64,000 nucleotides of DNA from Streptomyces griseocarneus. GTDB taxonomy: Bacteria > Actinomycetota > Actinomycetes > Streptomycetales > Streptomycetaceae. Shown in pieces: positions 54,873 to 63,582 of this stretch; the stretch's first letter is position 1; every line of letters starts with the position of its first letter. The position numbers and the translations under genes were made by a program. The notes beneath the pieces are model-generated. The model was not told the origin of the DNA, ran no database searches, and saw only the letters and a list, made by a program, of their open reading frames with translations. The stretch is from positions 1 to 64,000 of the forward strand of contig PENC01000027.1 in assembly GCA_003674045.1 (NCBI GenBank). Direction: 5' to 3'.

Positions 54873-55961
54873 GTGCTCAAGCCTGGACAGTCGTGGCTCC
54901 GTCGCCTCTCCGGCCAGTGGTCGCCTGTTCTGCTGTCGCCGGTACTCCTGACCGTGGTCATCGCCAGCCTGGCGTACACCACGCCCAGGAGCATGGCCTT
55001 CAGCCGCCTGCTGCCTGCGGCCCCCGCCCTCGCCGCGGCCATGTGGCCCGTGCTCCCCACCGTTCTGCTGGGGACCGTGTGCTTCCTGCTCATGGTCGGC
55101 CTCGGCATCGTCTTCCCCGACCTGGGGGTGTGGTGGACCGGGGCGGGCATCGTCGCGGTCACCGTGGCGGCCGCGTACGGCAGTCACGTCCGGCTCCAGC
55201 GGGAGCAGACCCTCCTCCAGGTCCGCCTCGTCGCCGACGCGGCGCAGCAGGTGGTGCTGAGCCCGATCCCCCGCTGCTTCAAGAACGTCGAGATCGAGTC
55301 GCTGTACCTGGCGGCCGCGGCCGAGGCCCGCATCGGCGGCGACTTCTACGAGGTGGCCGACACGCCGTACGGGGTCCGGCTGCTCATCGGCGACGTACGC
55401 GGCAAGGGCCTCCCGGCGGTGGGAACGGCCGCGGCGATGGTCAACTCCTTCCGGGAAGCGGCCTACGACGAGCCCGGCCTGAGCGGCGTCGCGCGCCGGC
55501 TGGAGGCCAGCAGCACCCGCCACAGCGCCGCGTTCCCGCCCGAGGACCTGATGGAGCGCTTCGCCACCGCGCTGTTCGTCGAGATCTCGCACGAGGACCG
55601 CCGGATCAGCGTCCTCAACTGCGGACACCCGCCACCGCTGCTCCTGAACCAGGGGCGGCTCCGCACCCTGGAGCCCACCGCCCCCTCGCCGCTCCTCAAC
55701 CTCGCGGACCTCATCGGCGACGACTACAGCGTCGACACCTTCGCCATCGCCCCCGGCGACCAGCTGCTCCTCTACACCGACGGCGTCACCGAGGCCCGTG
55801 GCCGCGACGGCGAGTTCTTCCCCCTGGCGGACTGGATGCGGCAGCAGACGGCGGACCGCCCGCGCGATCTCCTCGACGGGCTCCACCGCGACCTCCTCCT
55901 CTACAGCAACGGAGGTCTCGACGACGACATCGCGGCGCTGGCCGTGCGCCTGGAGGCGTAG
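54873..55961 (+). CDS. SpoIIE-type PP2C serine/threonine phosphatase with membrane domain
   Basis: 362 residues from GTG 54873. Three or four N-terminal helices (about 15-110) precede a PP2C-like domain: ARIGGDFYEV (about 150-159), IGDVRGKG (about 168-175), NCGHPPPLLL and LLLYTDGVTEARG, ending in GGLDDDIAALAV. Such proteins act on anti-sigma-factor antagonists or signalling partners. TATGCT at 54861 lies seven bases before the GTG, fitting a leaderless start. In-frame ATGs at 54822 and 54843 are alternatives and would put a TTA codon near the N-terminus. Confidence 0.85.
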   Translation: MLKPGQSWLRRLSGQWSPVLLSPVLLTVVIASLAYTTPRSMAFSRLLPAAPALAAAMWPVLPTVLLGTVCFLLMVGLGIVFPDLGVWWTGAGIVAVTVAAAYGSHVRLQREQTLLQVRLVADAAQQVVLSPIPRCFKNVEIESLYLAAAAEARIGGDFYEVADTPYGVRLLIGDVRGKGLPAVGTAAAMVNSFREAAYDEPGLSGVARRLEASSTRHSAAFPPEDLMERFATALFVEISHEDRRISVLNCGHPPPLLLNQGRLRTLEPTAPSPLLNLADLIGDDYSVDTFAIAPGDQLLLYTDGVTEARGRDGEFFPLADWMRQQTADRPRDLLDGLHRDLLLYSNGGLDDDIAALAVRLEA

Positions 55962-55994
55962 CCGCCTGCCGGTCGGAGCGATTCCCCGTCGGCG

Positions 55995-56636
55995 TCAGGG
56001 CAGCAGCCGCCGTTCCTTCGCCACCGCCACCGCGCCCGATCGTGTGTCGACGCCCAACTTCGCGTAGATCCGGCCAAGATGGGTCTTCACCGTGGCCTGG
56101 CTGATGAAGAGCGCGCGGGCGATGTCGCGGTTGCCGAGGCCCTGGGCGAGGCGGGCGAGGATGTCGAGTTCGCGAGGGGTCAGGGTGGGCGGGGCGGCGC
56201 CTCGCATCCGGTTCATGACGCGGCTGGCGATGGGCGGGGACAGCGTGGTGCGCCCCTGGGCGGCGGAGCGGATCGCCGCGAAGAGCTCCTCGGGGCGCTC
56301 GGCCTTCAGCAGGTAGCCGGTGGCGCCCGCGGCGATGGCCCGGGTGACGTCGGCGTCCGTGTCGTAGGTGGTGAGGACCAGGACGTGGACGCCGGTGGCC
56401 GCGATGCGGCGCGTGGCCTCCACCCCGTCGATGCCGGGGCCGAGCTGGAGGTCCATCAGCACCACGTCCGGCCGGAGCTTCGCGGCCATGGCCACCGCTT
56501 CCTCGCCGCTGCCCGCCTCCCCCACCACGTCGATGTCGGGTTCGCTGCCGATCAGGGCGAGCAGCCCGGCGCGTACCACCGCGTGGTCGTCGCAGAGCAG
56601 GACGCGGACGCTGTCACAGGGATCGTTTGCGCTCAT
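55995..56636 (-). CDS. senR: NarL/LuxR response regulator, SenR-like
   Basis: 213 residues. Receiver: DD16-17, phosphoacceptor D62 in VVLMDLQ, Thr and Lys in the usual places (LTTYDT, YLLKAE). The C-terminal LuxR HTH has LTPRELDILARLAQGLGNRDIARALFIS and VKTHLGRIYAKLGV. Overlaps the kinase gene (ATGA). With the kinase and the divergent haem-binding protein it matches the SenS-SenR-HbpS module of S. reticuli, which responds to redox stress and haem. Confidence 0.85.
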   Translation of the reverse strand: MSANDPCDSVRVLLCDDHAVVRAGLLALIGSEPDIDVVGEAGSGEEAVAMAAKLRPDVVLMDLQLGPGIDGVEATRRIAATGVHVLVLTTYDTDADVTRAIAAGATGYLLKAERPEELFAAIRSAAQGRTTLSPPIASRVMNRMRGAAPPTLTPRELDILARLAQGLGNRDIARALFISQATVKTHLGRIYAKLGVDTRSGAVAVAKERRLLP

Positions 56637-57940
56637 GACAGGGGTTCCAGGGGGATCGCGGCGGACAGGACCGTTCCTTCGCCGGGCGCCGACTCCAGGG
56701 CCAGCGTGCCGCCGAGCTGACGGACGCGGGCCTGCATCGCGGGGAGGCCGTGGCCCCGGGTACCCGACGCGGGAGCGGACGCGGCGTCGAAGCCCACCCC
56801 GTCGTCGGCGACGTCCAGCACCACCTGGTCGTCCAGATGGGTGAGGGTGAGCGTGGCCGTCGTGGCGCGGGCGTGTTCCCGTACGTTCGCCAGCGCGCCC
56901 TGTGCGATGCGCAGCAGCGCGGAGGCGACGCGGTCGGGCAGCGGACCGGCCGGTGTTCCTTCGACGTGGCAGCGCACGGTGAGGCTTCCGGACTCGTCCG
57001 TCTCGCGCGCGGCCAGGGCGCGCAGCGCCTGTTCCAGGGAGCCGCCGCCGGCGAGGTCGGCCGGGGCGAGGTCGCGGACGAAGCGCCGCGCCTCGGCCAG
57101 GTTCCGCTCGGCGATCGAGGCGGCCGTACGGACGTGACGGTGGGCGGCTTCCGGATCGGCTCCCCAGACGCGGTCAGCGGCCTGGAGCAGCATCCGCTGG
57201 CTGGACAGCCCCTGGGCGAGGGTGTCGTGGATCTCCATCGACAGGCGCTGGCGTTCGGCGAGGGTGCCCTCGCGGCGCTCGGTCGCGGCGAGCTCGCGCC
57301 GGGTACGGATCAGGTCGTCGATCAGCTGCCGCTGCCGGTCGGCCTGGCGCTGCATATGGACGAACACGGCGGTGGCGATGGCGGCGACGGCGGGCGGGGC
57401 CAGGACCAGGTTCGGATCGAAACCGCCCGACGACAGCTTCAGCTGCGCGGCGACCACGAAGGCCGTGAGGACCACGACGAGGGCGAGCGCCCTGCGCGGG
57501 GACAGAGTGCGCAGCCCCGTGAAGAACAGCGGCACCGCGCACCACGCGAAGCTCGGCGCGAGGACCACCAGCACCATCCAGACGGCGACCACCGCCCCCA
57601 GCCACGCGAACCGGCGCGGCGCGGGGCGCGAGAGCGGCACCGGGCCGAGTACGTACAGCAGTGCGAGGACGGCGGACAGTGCGATGATCCACGGGGTGCG
57701 CGGCTCACCGGGGTGGCGGATCAGGAACCGGACCAGCGAGGCGCCGAGCAGCAGGAAGAACGCGGCGCGCATGACGACCGCCAGCCATCGTTCGCCGGAG
57801 GCGGCATCCGCGGTGGTGCGGGCCGGGCCGATGTCGCCCGCGTCCTCGGCGGTCGGCCCGGTCTCCTCAACGGCCGTTCCGGCGGTCGGCGCGGCCCCTC
57901 CCGCGGCCCCCGCCCTCAGCCGTCCGCGACGCATTCCCAC
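56633..57940 (-). CDS. senS: HisKA_3 sensor kinase, SenS-like
   Basis: 435 residues from GTG 57940 (GGAGGG ten bases upstream; ATG 57934 is an alternative). Five or six helices (about 52-196) with little extracellular loop are followed by a dimerisation/phosphoacceptor motif MEIHDTLAQGLSSQ (H238) and a HATPase domain with ALANVREHA and DDGVGFD. SenS proteins in S. reticuli are regulated by the extracellular HbpS; that partner is encoded just upstream on the other strand. Confidence 0.88.
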   Translation of the reverse strand: MGMRRGRLRAGAAGGAAPTAGTAVEETGPTAEDAGDIGPARTTADAASGERWLAVVMRAAFFLLLGASLVRFLIRHPGEPRTPWIIALSAVLALLYVLGPVPLSRPAPRRFAWLGAVVAVWMVLVVLAPSFAWCAVPLFFTGLRTLSPRRALALVVVLTAFVVAAQLKLSSGGFDPNLVLAPPAVAAIATAVFVHMQRQADRQRQLIDDLIRTRRELAATERREGTLAERQRLSMEIHDTLAQGLSSQRMLLQAADRVWGADPEAAHRHVRTAASIAERNLAEARRFVRDLAPADLAGGGSLEQALRALAARETDESGSLTVRCHVEGTPAGPLPDRVASALLRIAQGALANVREHARATTATLTLTHLDDQVVLDVADDGVGFDAASAPASGTRGHGLPAMQARVRQLGGTLALESAPGEGTVLSAAIPLEPLS

Positions 57941-58102
57941 CGCATTCCAACCCTCCTCGACCTGCGCATTCCCACCCATCCTGACCCGGGTGAGCCACCC
58001 TCGCATCATCCGATCGGCCGACACGGGGGTCCGCCATGGTGCCGCGGACGAGCAGCCACCGGGGCGAGGCCGGGGGGACGGAACCGGCCGGAGGATCGAG
58101 CC

Positions 58103-58651
58103 ATGACCAAGTCGAAGAAGCTCCTCGCCGCAACCGTCGGCGCCGCCGTCCTCGCCACCGGGGCCATCGGTGCCGTCGCCGCCAACGCCGCGGGTCCGGC
58201 GGCCGACGCCAAGACCACCGTCAAGGCCGACGCCGCGAACCGGAACCTCACCCAGTCCACGCACCTGACGATCGCCGCAGCCACCAAGGCCGCCCAGAGC
58301 GCGCTCGACGCCGCGGCCAAGGAGGGCCAGAAGGTCTCCGTCGCCGTCGTCGACCGCGACGGCAACACGGTCGTCACCCTCCGGGGCGACGGCGCGGGCC
58401 CGCAGTCCTCCAGCAGCGCCGAGAAGAAGGCCTTCACCGCCGTCTCCTGGAACGCGCCGACCTCGGCCCTCATGGGCCGCCTCTCCAAGACCCCCAACCT
58501 CAAGGACATCCCGGGCACCCTCTTCCTGCCCGGCGGCGCTCCGGTCCAGGCGAAGGGCGCTCCCATCGCCGCCGTGGGCGTGGCCGGGGCACCGAGCGGT
58601 GACCTCGACGAGAAGTTCGCCCAGGCCGGCGTGGCCGCGCTGAACGGCTGA
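58103..58651 (+). CDS. hbpS: HbpS/GlcG-family secreted haem-binding protein
   Basis: 182 residues. A signal peptide (KSKKLLAATVGAAVLATGA, cleavage likely near ANAAG) is followed by the GlcG/HbpS domain: LTIAAATKAAQSALDAAAKEG, VAVVDRDGNTVVTLRGDGAGP and IAAVGVAGAPSGDLDEKFAQAG. In S. reticuli HbpS binds haem and iron and controls SenS. GGAGG lies eight bases before the ATG. It is divergent from senS with about 160 bp between them. Confidence 0.88.
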   Translation: MTKSKKLLAATVGAAVLATGAIGAVAANAAGPAADAKTTVKADAANRNLTQSTHLTIAAATKAAQSALDAAAKEGQKVSVAVVDRDGNTVVTLRGDGAGPQSSSSAEKKAFTAVSWNAPTSALMGRLSKTPNLKDIPGTLFLPGGAPVQAKGAPIAAVGVAGAPSGDLDEKFAQAGVAALNG

Positions 58652-58789
58652 GAGGCGGAAACAGGCTAGGAGCAGCCCCGTGCGGACGAGCGGCGGGGCT
58701 CCGGCCGGAATCATGTCGCGTTCCGGCCGGAGTCCCGCCGCGTCCGCCGATCGGGCCCGGCCTGCCAACGGTTCGGCGAGCGCGCCGCG

Positions 58790-59323
58790 TCACCAGACCA
58801 GCGCGTCCGCCGCCGTCTGCTGCCAGTACGTCACGTACGCCGTCTCGTCGGTCCACGTGCCCTTCGGGAAGGCCGGCTTCGCGGAGCGGGCGTCGGAGCC
58901 GTCGCCCTTGTCGAAGAAGACCTCCAGGGACGTGGCGGTGTAGCCGTACTGGCCGCTGCCGTCGGCGGAGGAGAGGTTGATGCCCGCGTAACCGGACTGG
59001 CCCGGCGCCAGCGTCACCACGGCCTGCGGCTTGCTGTCCTCGACCGCCTGGGTCGGCGACTGGGCCTCGTCGAAGCGCAGGAAGGGGTGGCCGTAGAGGT
59101 TGCAGGCCTTGCCGCCCGTGTTGGTGACGGTGAGCAGCTGGTGGTTGACCGGGCGGGTGACGTTCTGCACGGTCACCTTGGTGTCGGCCGCGGTGCAGGC
59201 CGCCGTCGTCCTCGTGTCGGACGTGGCCTTCGCCGCCGGGGCGGCGGCCTGGCTCTGACCCGCGGTCACCGCGAGGACGGCCGCGGCGAGAAGGGCGGAA
59301 GCGGTGAGGCTGGCGGTACGCAT
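58790..59323 (-). CDS. Secreted DUF4232 protein
   Basis: 177 residues. A signal peptide (about 1-26, SALLAAAVLAVTAGQSQA) is followed by the DUF4232 beta-sandwich: TTAACTAADTKVTV, LTVTNTGGKACNLYGHPFLRF with two cysteines that likely form a disulfide, and TLAPGQSGYAGI. Function unknown; common in streptomycetes. Confidence 0.85.
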   Translation of the reverse strand: MRTASLTASALLAAAVLAVTAGQSQAAAPAAKATSDTRTTAACTAADTKVTVQNVTRPVNHQLLTVTNTGGKACNLYGHPFLRFDEAQSPTQAVEDSKPQAVVTLAPGQSGYAGINLSSADGSGQYGYTATSLEVFFDKGDGSDARSAKPAFPKGTWTDETAYVTYWQQTAADALVW

Positions 59324-59463
59324 GGTTTGTCTCCTGAGAAATGTACTGACTGGTTGTCGCCGAAAGCCCGACATGCGATCTGACGGATCCTCATGACATG
59401 GATCTTCACCGGGCGGTTCCCCGCTGAGCCGCCGCATCCGGACACATCGGTTCCGGGACTGCT

Positions 59464-59571
59464 TCAGCCGAGGTGGAGCAGAAGGATCACGACCGTCGAG
59501 ACGGACGCGGTCACCACTCCCAGTGCCACGGCGTCGATGACGTCGAGACGGGCACGGAAGCGGGTCCGCAA
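59464..59571 (-). CDS. Small single-pass membrane protein with TTG start
   Basis: 35 residues. TTG 59571 is preceded by AGGAG five bases upstream. A basic N-terminus (RTRFRARLDV) leads into a hydrophobic segment (VALGVVTASVSTVVILLL) ending HLG. The strong ribosome site and clear helix support a real gene, but no family is recognised. Confidence 0.45.
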   Translation of the reverse strand: MRTRFRARLDVIDAVALGVVTASVSTVVILLLHLG

Positions 59572-59759
59572 GACAGCTCCTGTCCGTCATCACCCGGCTG
59601 TTCGGCCGCCGGGCCGTGCTCTGTGGTCACAGCCTGCGAGGTGGCGCGTTCCGAAGGCAAGGCATGGCGCACCTTTGGGGATGCTGGAATGCCTGCATAT
59701 AGTCCGACCTGGGGAAACGCCGCGCCCTGGAACGCGGCACCGGGACGGGAAGAGCCAGG

Positions 59760-61193
59760 ATGGCCGGGGGGACGGCGGCGTTCGCCGAGCAGCTGCGCGA
59801 GCTGAAGGAACGCTCGGGCCTGAGCTACGGGGCCCTCGCCAAACGTCTGCACATGAGCACCTCGACGGTGCACCGCTACTGCAACGGCGCCGCCGTCCCC
59901 ACGGAATACGCCCCGGTCGAACGCTTCGCCAAGCTCTGCGGGGCTTCGCGCCAGGAAGTCATCGAGCTCCACCGCCGATGGATCGTCGCGGACGACGAAC
60001 GGCGGCGGAAGGCCACGGCCGTGGTGGCGCCTTCCGGGGAGACGACGCCCACGGAAACGGAAGAGGCGGACGAGTCGGCCGAAGCCGCGGCTCCGCCCGC
60101 GGCCACTGACACACAGAAACCTGTCTCCGCGTCACCCACACCTGAGCCCGCGCCCGTAGCCGCACCCGCACCTCGGCCCTCGCCCGCGTCCACACCCACG
60201 CCCCAGCCCTCCCCCGCGCCCTCCGCCGAACCGGCCAAACCCCACCGCCGCCGCCTCCGCGTCGCCCTCGTCGCCGCCGCGGCGGTCGTGATCGTGCCCA
60301 TGGCCGCCGCCATCGGCTACTCGGCGGCCTCCTCGGGCACGCGCGGCACCGACTCGAAGGCCATCGGCCCCGAGCCCGGTGCCGGCAGTACGCGCACCCC
60401 GCGCCCCAAGGAGCCCTGGCCCGGCTTCGGGCCGCCCAGCGCGCTCCCCTCCCCCGGCGCCTCCAAGGACCCGCGCACCGCGCAGCCCGGACCCGGCGGT
60501 ACGCCCGGACCGGATACAGATGGAAGCGGTCCGGACTCCGGGGGCACCCCGGACAAGGACGCGCCCCTGACCGTCGACGTCCGGCCGTACGCCCTGCCGG
60601 ACCGGTGCGACCAGATGTACGTGACGGGACGCGTGCCCGCCGCGGTCCCCGCGCCGCCCACCACGTCGGACGCCCGCGACTGGGTCACCGGGGTCGACGC
60701 GGTGCCCGGGGGCCGGATGCGCATCCAGGTCTCGGTCCAGGGCAGGAGCGGCCAGGCGGTCGTCCTGCACGCCTTGCACGTACGGGTGGCCAACCGCGCC
60801 GCCCCGCTCTCGTGGAACGGATACGCCATGGGCGACGGGTGCGGCGGCGGCCTCACACCGGCCCACTTCGACGTCGACCTGGACCGCGAGCGCCCCGACG
60901 CCCGGCCGGTCACGGGCATGCGGGGCGACATCGAGATCCCGGCCACCGGCTTCCCGTACAAGACGTCCGCGACCGACCCGCAGATGCTGGAGATCGTGGG
61001 CCGCACCAACGCCCAGGACGTCTCCTGGTACCTGGAACTGGAGTGGAGCAGCGGCGACCGCCACGGCACGCTCCGCCTCGACGACCGCGGCCGACCCTTC
61101 CGCACGAGTGCGATCAAGGACCGGCCGCAGTACGCGTACCAATTCGGCAGCAAGAAATGGCAGCCGCTGCCGGACTACGCCCGGCGGCCGTGA
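59760..61193 (+). CDS. Xre-type HTH transmembrane protein
   Basis: 477 residues. An N-terminal helix-turn-helix (about 8-62, FAEQLRELKERSGLSYGALA and MSTSTVHRYCNG) is followed by a Pro/Ala/Ser-rich linker, a membrane helix (about 177-195, RVALVAAAAVVIVPMAAAIG) and an extracellular domain with two cysteines (CDQMY and GDGCGGG). This transmembrane regulator layout is frequent in Streptomyces. A ligand cannot be inferred. Confidence 0.8.
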   Translation: MAGGTAAFAEQLRELKERSGLSYGALAKRLHMSTSTVHRYCNGAAVPTEYAPVERFAKLCGASRQEVIELHRRWIVADDERRRKATAVVAPSGETTPTETEEADESAEAAAPPAATDTQKPVSASPTPEPAPVAAPAPRPSPASTPTPQPSPAPSAEPAKPHRRRLRVALVAAAAVVIVPMAAAIGYSAASSGTRGTDSKAIGPEPGAGSTRTPRPKEPWPGFGPPSALPSPGASKDPRTAQPGPGGTPGPDTDGSGPDSGGTPDKDAPLTVDVRPYALPDRCDQMYVTGRVPAAVPAPPTTSDARDWVTGVDAVPGGRMRIQVSVQGRSGQAVVLHALHVRVANRAAPLSWNGYAMGDGCGGGLTPAHFDVDLDRERPDARPVTGMRGDIEIPATGFPYKTSATDPQMLEIVGRTNAQDVSWYLELEWSSGDRHGTLRLDDRGRPFRTSAIKDRPQYAYQFGSKKWQPLPDYARRP

Positions 61194-61202
61194 GGACCGG
61201 GC

Positions 61203-63266
61203 TCAGTCACCCGATTTCCTCAGCGAGCACGTCGCCTTCGCCACCTTTCCCGGGTCGCTCTCCGAGCGTGCCGTGAGGACGACTTCTCCCTTCTTCGCGG
61301 CGTCCGGCTTCGCGTTCACGGCGACGTTCACCGGGACCTTCGCGCCGGAGGCGGCGGTGGTGAGGCGGTTCGGGAGCCAGGCCGACCAGCCGCGGCCGGA
61401 GACCGTGGCGGAGAGCCGGTAGACGTCGGAATTCAGATAGGGGGTGTCCTGCGCGGCGGCGGCACCCGTATTGGCGAGTGCGAAGGTGCACATGGCCCGG
61501 CCGTCGGCGGGCCTGCCCTTCGCGGTGCCGGGGGAGACGGAGAGGCCGCGGGTGCGCGGGCCGGCGCCGTCGAGGGATTTGATGCCGACGGTGTAGGAGA
61601 GCACTCCCGCGGCGTCGCGCTGGATGTCCAGGACGTAGAAGTGCAGCCGGTTGGCCTCGTCGACGTACTCGTACGAGCTGCCGGAGTCGGCCCCCGCGTG
61701 GAAGAGCGCGTCGCTGAGCTGCCGGTAGTCCCCCATGGTGATCTTCTGCGGGGTGCCGTCGGGGCGGACGAAGTCCACCATGCCGATGTCCTCGGGGTGG
61801 GCGTCGATCACCCAGGCGAAGGGGGCCCGGTCGGCGTTCTTGGTCTTGCTGAGCAGCACGCCGTGGTCCGGGGTGAAGGAGTCCATGCCCATGCGGTCGA
61901 CAACCTCGACGGTGTAGTTGTCGTAGCCGCCGCCGTCGCACAGCGGGTCGGTCGCGCGGTCGCAGGACGGGGAGAGGTCGCGGCTCATGCTGACGTCGAC
62001 GCCGGTCAGGCCCTTCTCGCCGGGCGGCGCGGAGCGCGCGGTGACGCGGGCGACGACCGTGCCGGAGTTCTTGAGCGCGTCACGGTCGAGGCGCAGGACG
62101 TTCCTGTCGTCGACCATGCCCAGCTTGATCTTGTCCCGCAGGACGTGTTCGGCGCCCATCGAGCCGCCGCTGGTCGCGGGTATCCGCCAGCGGGTGTGCG
62201 GGCCGCCCGGTCCGTTGAACGAGCCGCGGGAGAGCATGCCCCAGATGCCGGTGTAGCTGCGGCTCAGCGGGGTGCCGTAGGGGTTGTTGTAGTTGTCCCC
62301 GATGCCCAGGATGTGGCTGAGTTCGTGGGCGAACGTGGCCATGCCGGAGCTCTCGGCCTGTGTGGACGAGCCGTCCGCCGCGTTGGGCCAGATGCGGGCG
62401 GCCGCCTGCCAGGAGGTCCAGGGGACGTAGCGGGTCCTGGCCGCGTTGCCGCCGTCGGTCAACGGCGACGGCGGGCCCCACGCGGCCGGTACATCCTTTG
62501 CCGACGCGAACTTAATCGGGCCGAATTCCTGCCAGGTGGAGGATTCGTCCTCACCGGCGGTCAGGAAGAAGACGAAGTCGAATTCCCCTGTCTTCTCCGC
62601 GCCCACGTCGTCGGTCCAGGCGCGCTTGCCGTCGGCGCGGATGTCCTTGCCGCAGGTCTCCCCGTCGGGGCAGGCGCCGGGGTTCATGCCGGGCTCGATG
62701 CCGTACTGGTAGGACTTCCACGGCATCCGGTACGCGCCGAAGGCGGTCAGGTCGACGCCGATGCGCCCGCCGGAGTCCTCCATCCAGTATTCGTTGATGG
62801 TGTGCCCGTGATTGAGCGTCCCGGGCTTGTTCAGGAAGTCCCGGTAGAACGAGGCCACTTGCTCACGCGGAATTCCGGATGCCTCGGCGCTCGGATTACC
62901 GAATTTCGTCGAACCCGCGGGCCTGGTGACCGCGAAGTCCTCGTCCGGATAGTCGAGGAGCACGAGCGCGCCCTTGAACTTCCGCTTCGTGGGCTGACGA
63001 TCGGGGTTCGCCCAGTCGGTTCCGGGGACGGCCCGGTACTCGGCCCAGGTCATGGCGTCGGGATTGCGCCACTGCTGCGGGTCGACGGGCTGGACGAGCG
63101 GAGGCCGCGGGCGGTCGGGCGTCGCCCGCGCGGGCCCGGCGGCCACGGCCACCACGGCGCCGAGAATGCCCGCCAGCGCGATCGAGCGGCGTACGCGGCG
63201 GGCGCGGGAGAGGGCGCGTCTGCCGCGAGGAACGGTGGCGCGGGCGTGACGAGGGCCAGGGAGCAT
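61203..63266 (-). CDS. Secreted M6-family-like zinc metalloprotease
   Basis: 687 residues. The N-terminus RRVRRSIALAGILGAVVAVA followed by GPARA is a Tat- or Sec-type signal. The catalytic motif is FAHELSHILGIGDN (HExxH at about 314-318, with the third ligand in GIGD), as in M6 (immune inhibitor A-like) peptidases. Downstream, an Ig-like region ends with CTFALANTG and CSLRKSGD. No pro-domain or autolysis site can be read. It is likely secreted into the medium or wall. Confidence 0.85.
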   Translation of the reverse strand: MLPGPRHARATVPRGRRALSRARRVRRSIALAGILGAVVAVAAGPARATPDRPRPPLVQPVDPQQWRNPDAMTWAEYRAVPGTDWANPDRQPTKRKFKGALVLLDYPDEDFAVTRPAGSTKFGNPSAEASGIPREQVASFYRDFLNKPGTLNHGHTINEYWMEDSGGRIGVDLTAFGAYRMPWKSYQYGIEPGMNPGACPDGETCGKDIRADGKRAWTDDVGAEKTGEFDFVFFLTAGEDESSTWQEFGPIKFASAKDVPAAWGPPSPLTDGGNAARTRYVPWTSWQAAARIWPNAADGSSTQAESSGMATFAHELSHILGIGDNYNNPYGTPLSRSYTGIWGMLSRGSFNGPGGPHTRWRIPATSGGSMGAEHVLRDKIKLGMVDDRNVLRLDRDALKNSGTVVARVTARSAPPGEKGLTGVDVSMSRDLSPSCDRATDPLCDGGGYDNYTVEVVDRMGMDSFTPDHGVLLSKTKNADRAPFAWVIDAHPEDIGMVDFVRPDGTPQKITMGDYRQLSDALFHAGADSGSSYEYVDEANRLHFYVLDIQRDAAGVLSYTVGIKSLDGAGPRTRGLSVSPGTAKGRPADGRAMCTFALANTGAAAAQDTPYLNSDVYRLSATVSGRGWSAWLPNRLTTAASGAKVPVNVAVNAKPDAAKKGEVVLTARSESDPGKVAKATCSLRKSGD

Positions 63267-63582
63267 GACTCACCTCTTGTCTGACGTGATCGGACGAGGG
63301 CGGCAAGCCGTTCGGCGGGCGACCGGCCCGATGACACAGCGGGTGACCCGTCGCGCTCAAGGTAAAGCGGGTGGAGTCGTGACGCCAGAGCGTCCGCGTG
63401 ACTTTTGTGAGGCCGGTTGACCCGGAGACCGGGACGTACGCGGGTGACGCCGACCGCTCAAACACCGTGCTGAACAGGGGTGTTCATACCCGTCCCAGCC
63501 GGATTCCACCGTCCACCCACCAGCAACCGAACGTACGCCTGAATGACGTCCCCCGGTGCGACCCGTCCCCTAGCGTCCTTCC
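63267..63582. other. 316-bp divergent intergenic region
   Basis: No gene seen. It contains promoters for the protease (leftward) and the truncated gene (rightward), and the dyad at 63471-63486. Confidence 0.5.
63471..63486. promoter_or_regulatory. Candidate operator TGAACA-N4-TGTTCA
   Basis: A perfect 6-bp dyad with a 4-bp spacer, 97 bp upstream of the truncated right-edge gene. No regulator is known for it. Confidence 0.4.
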
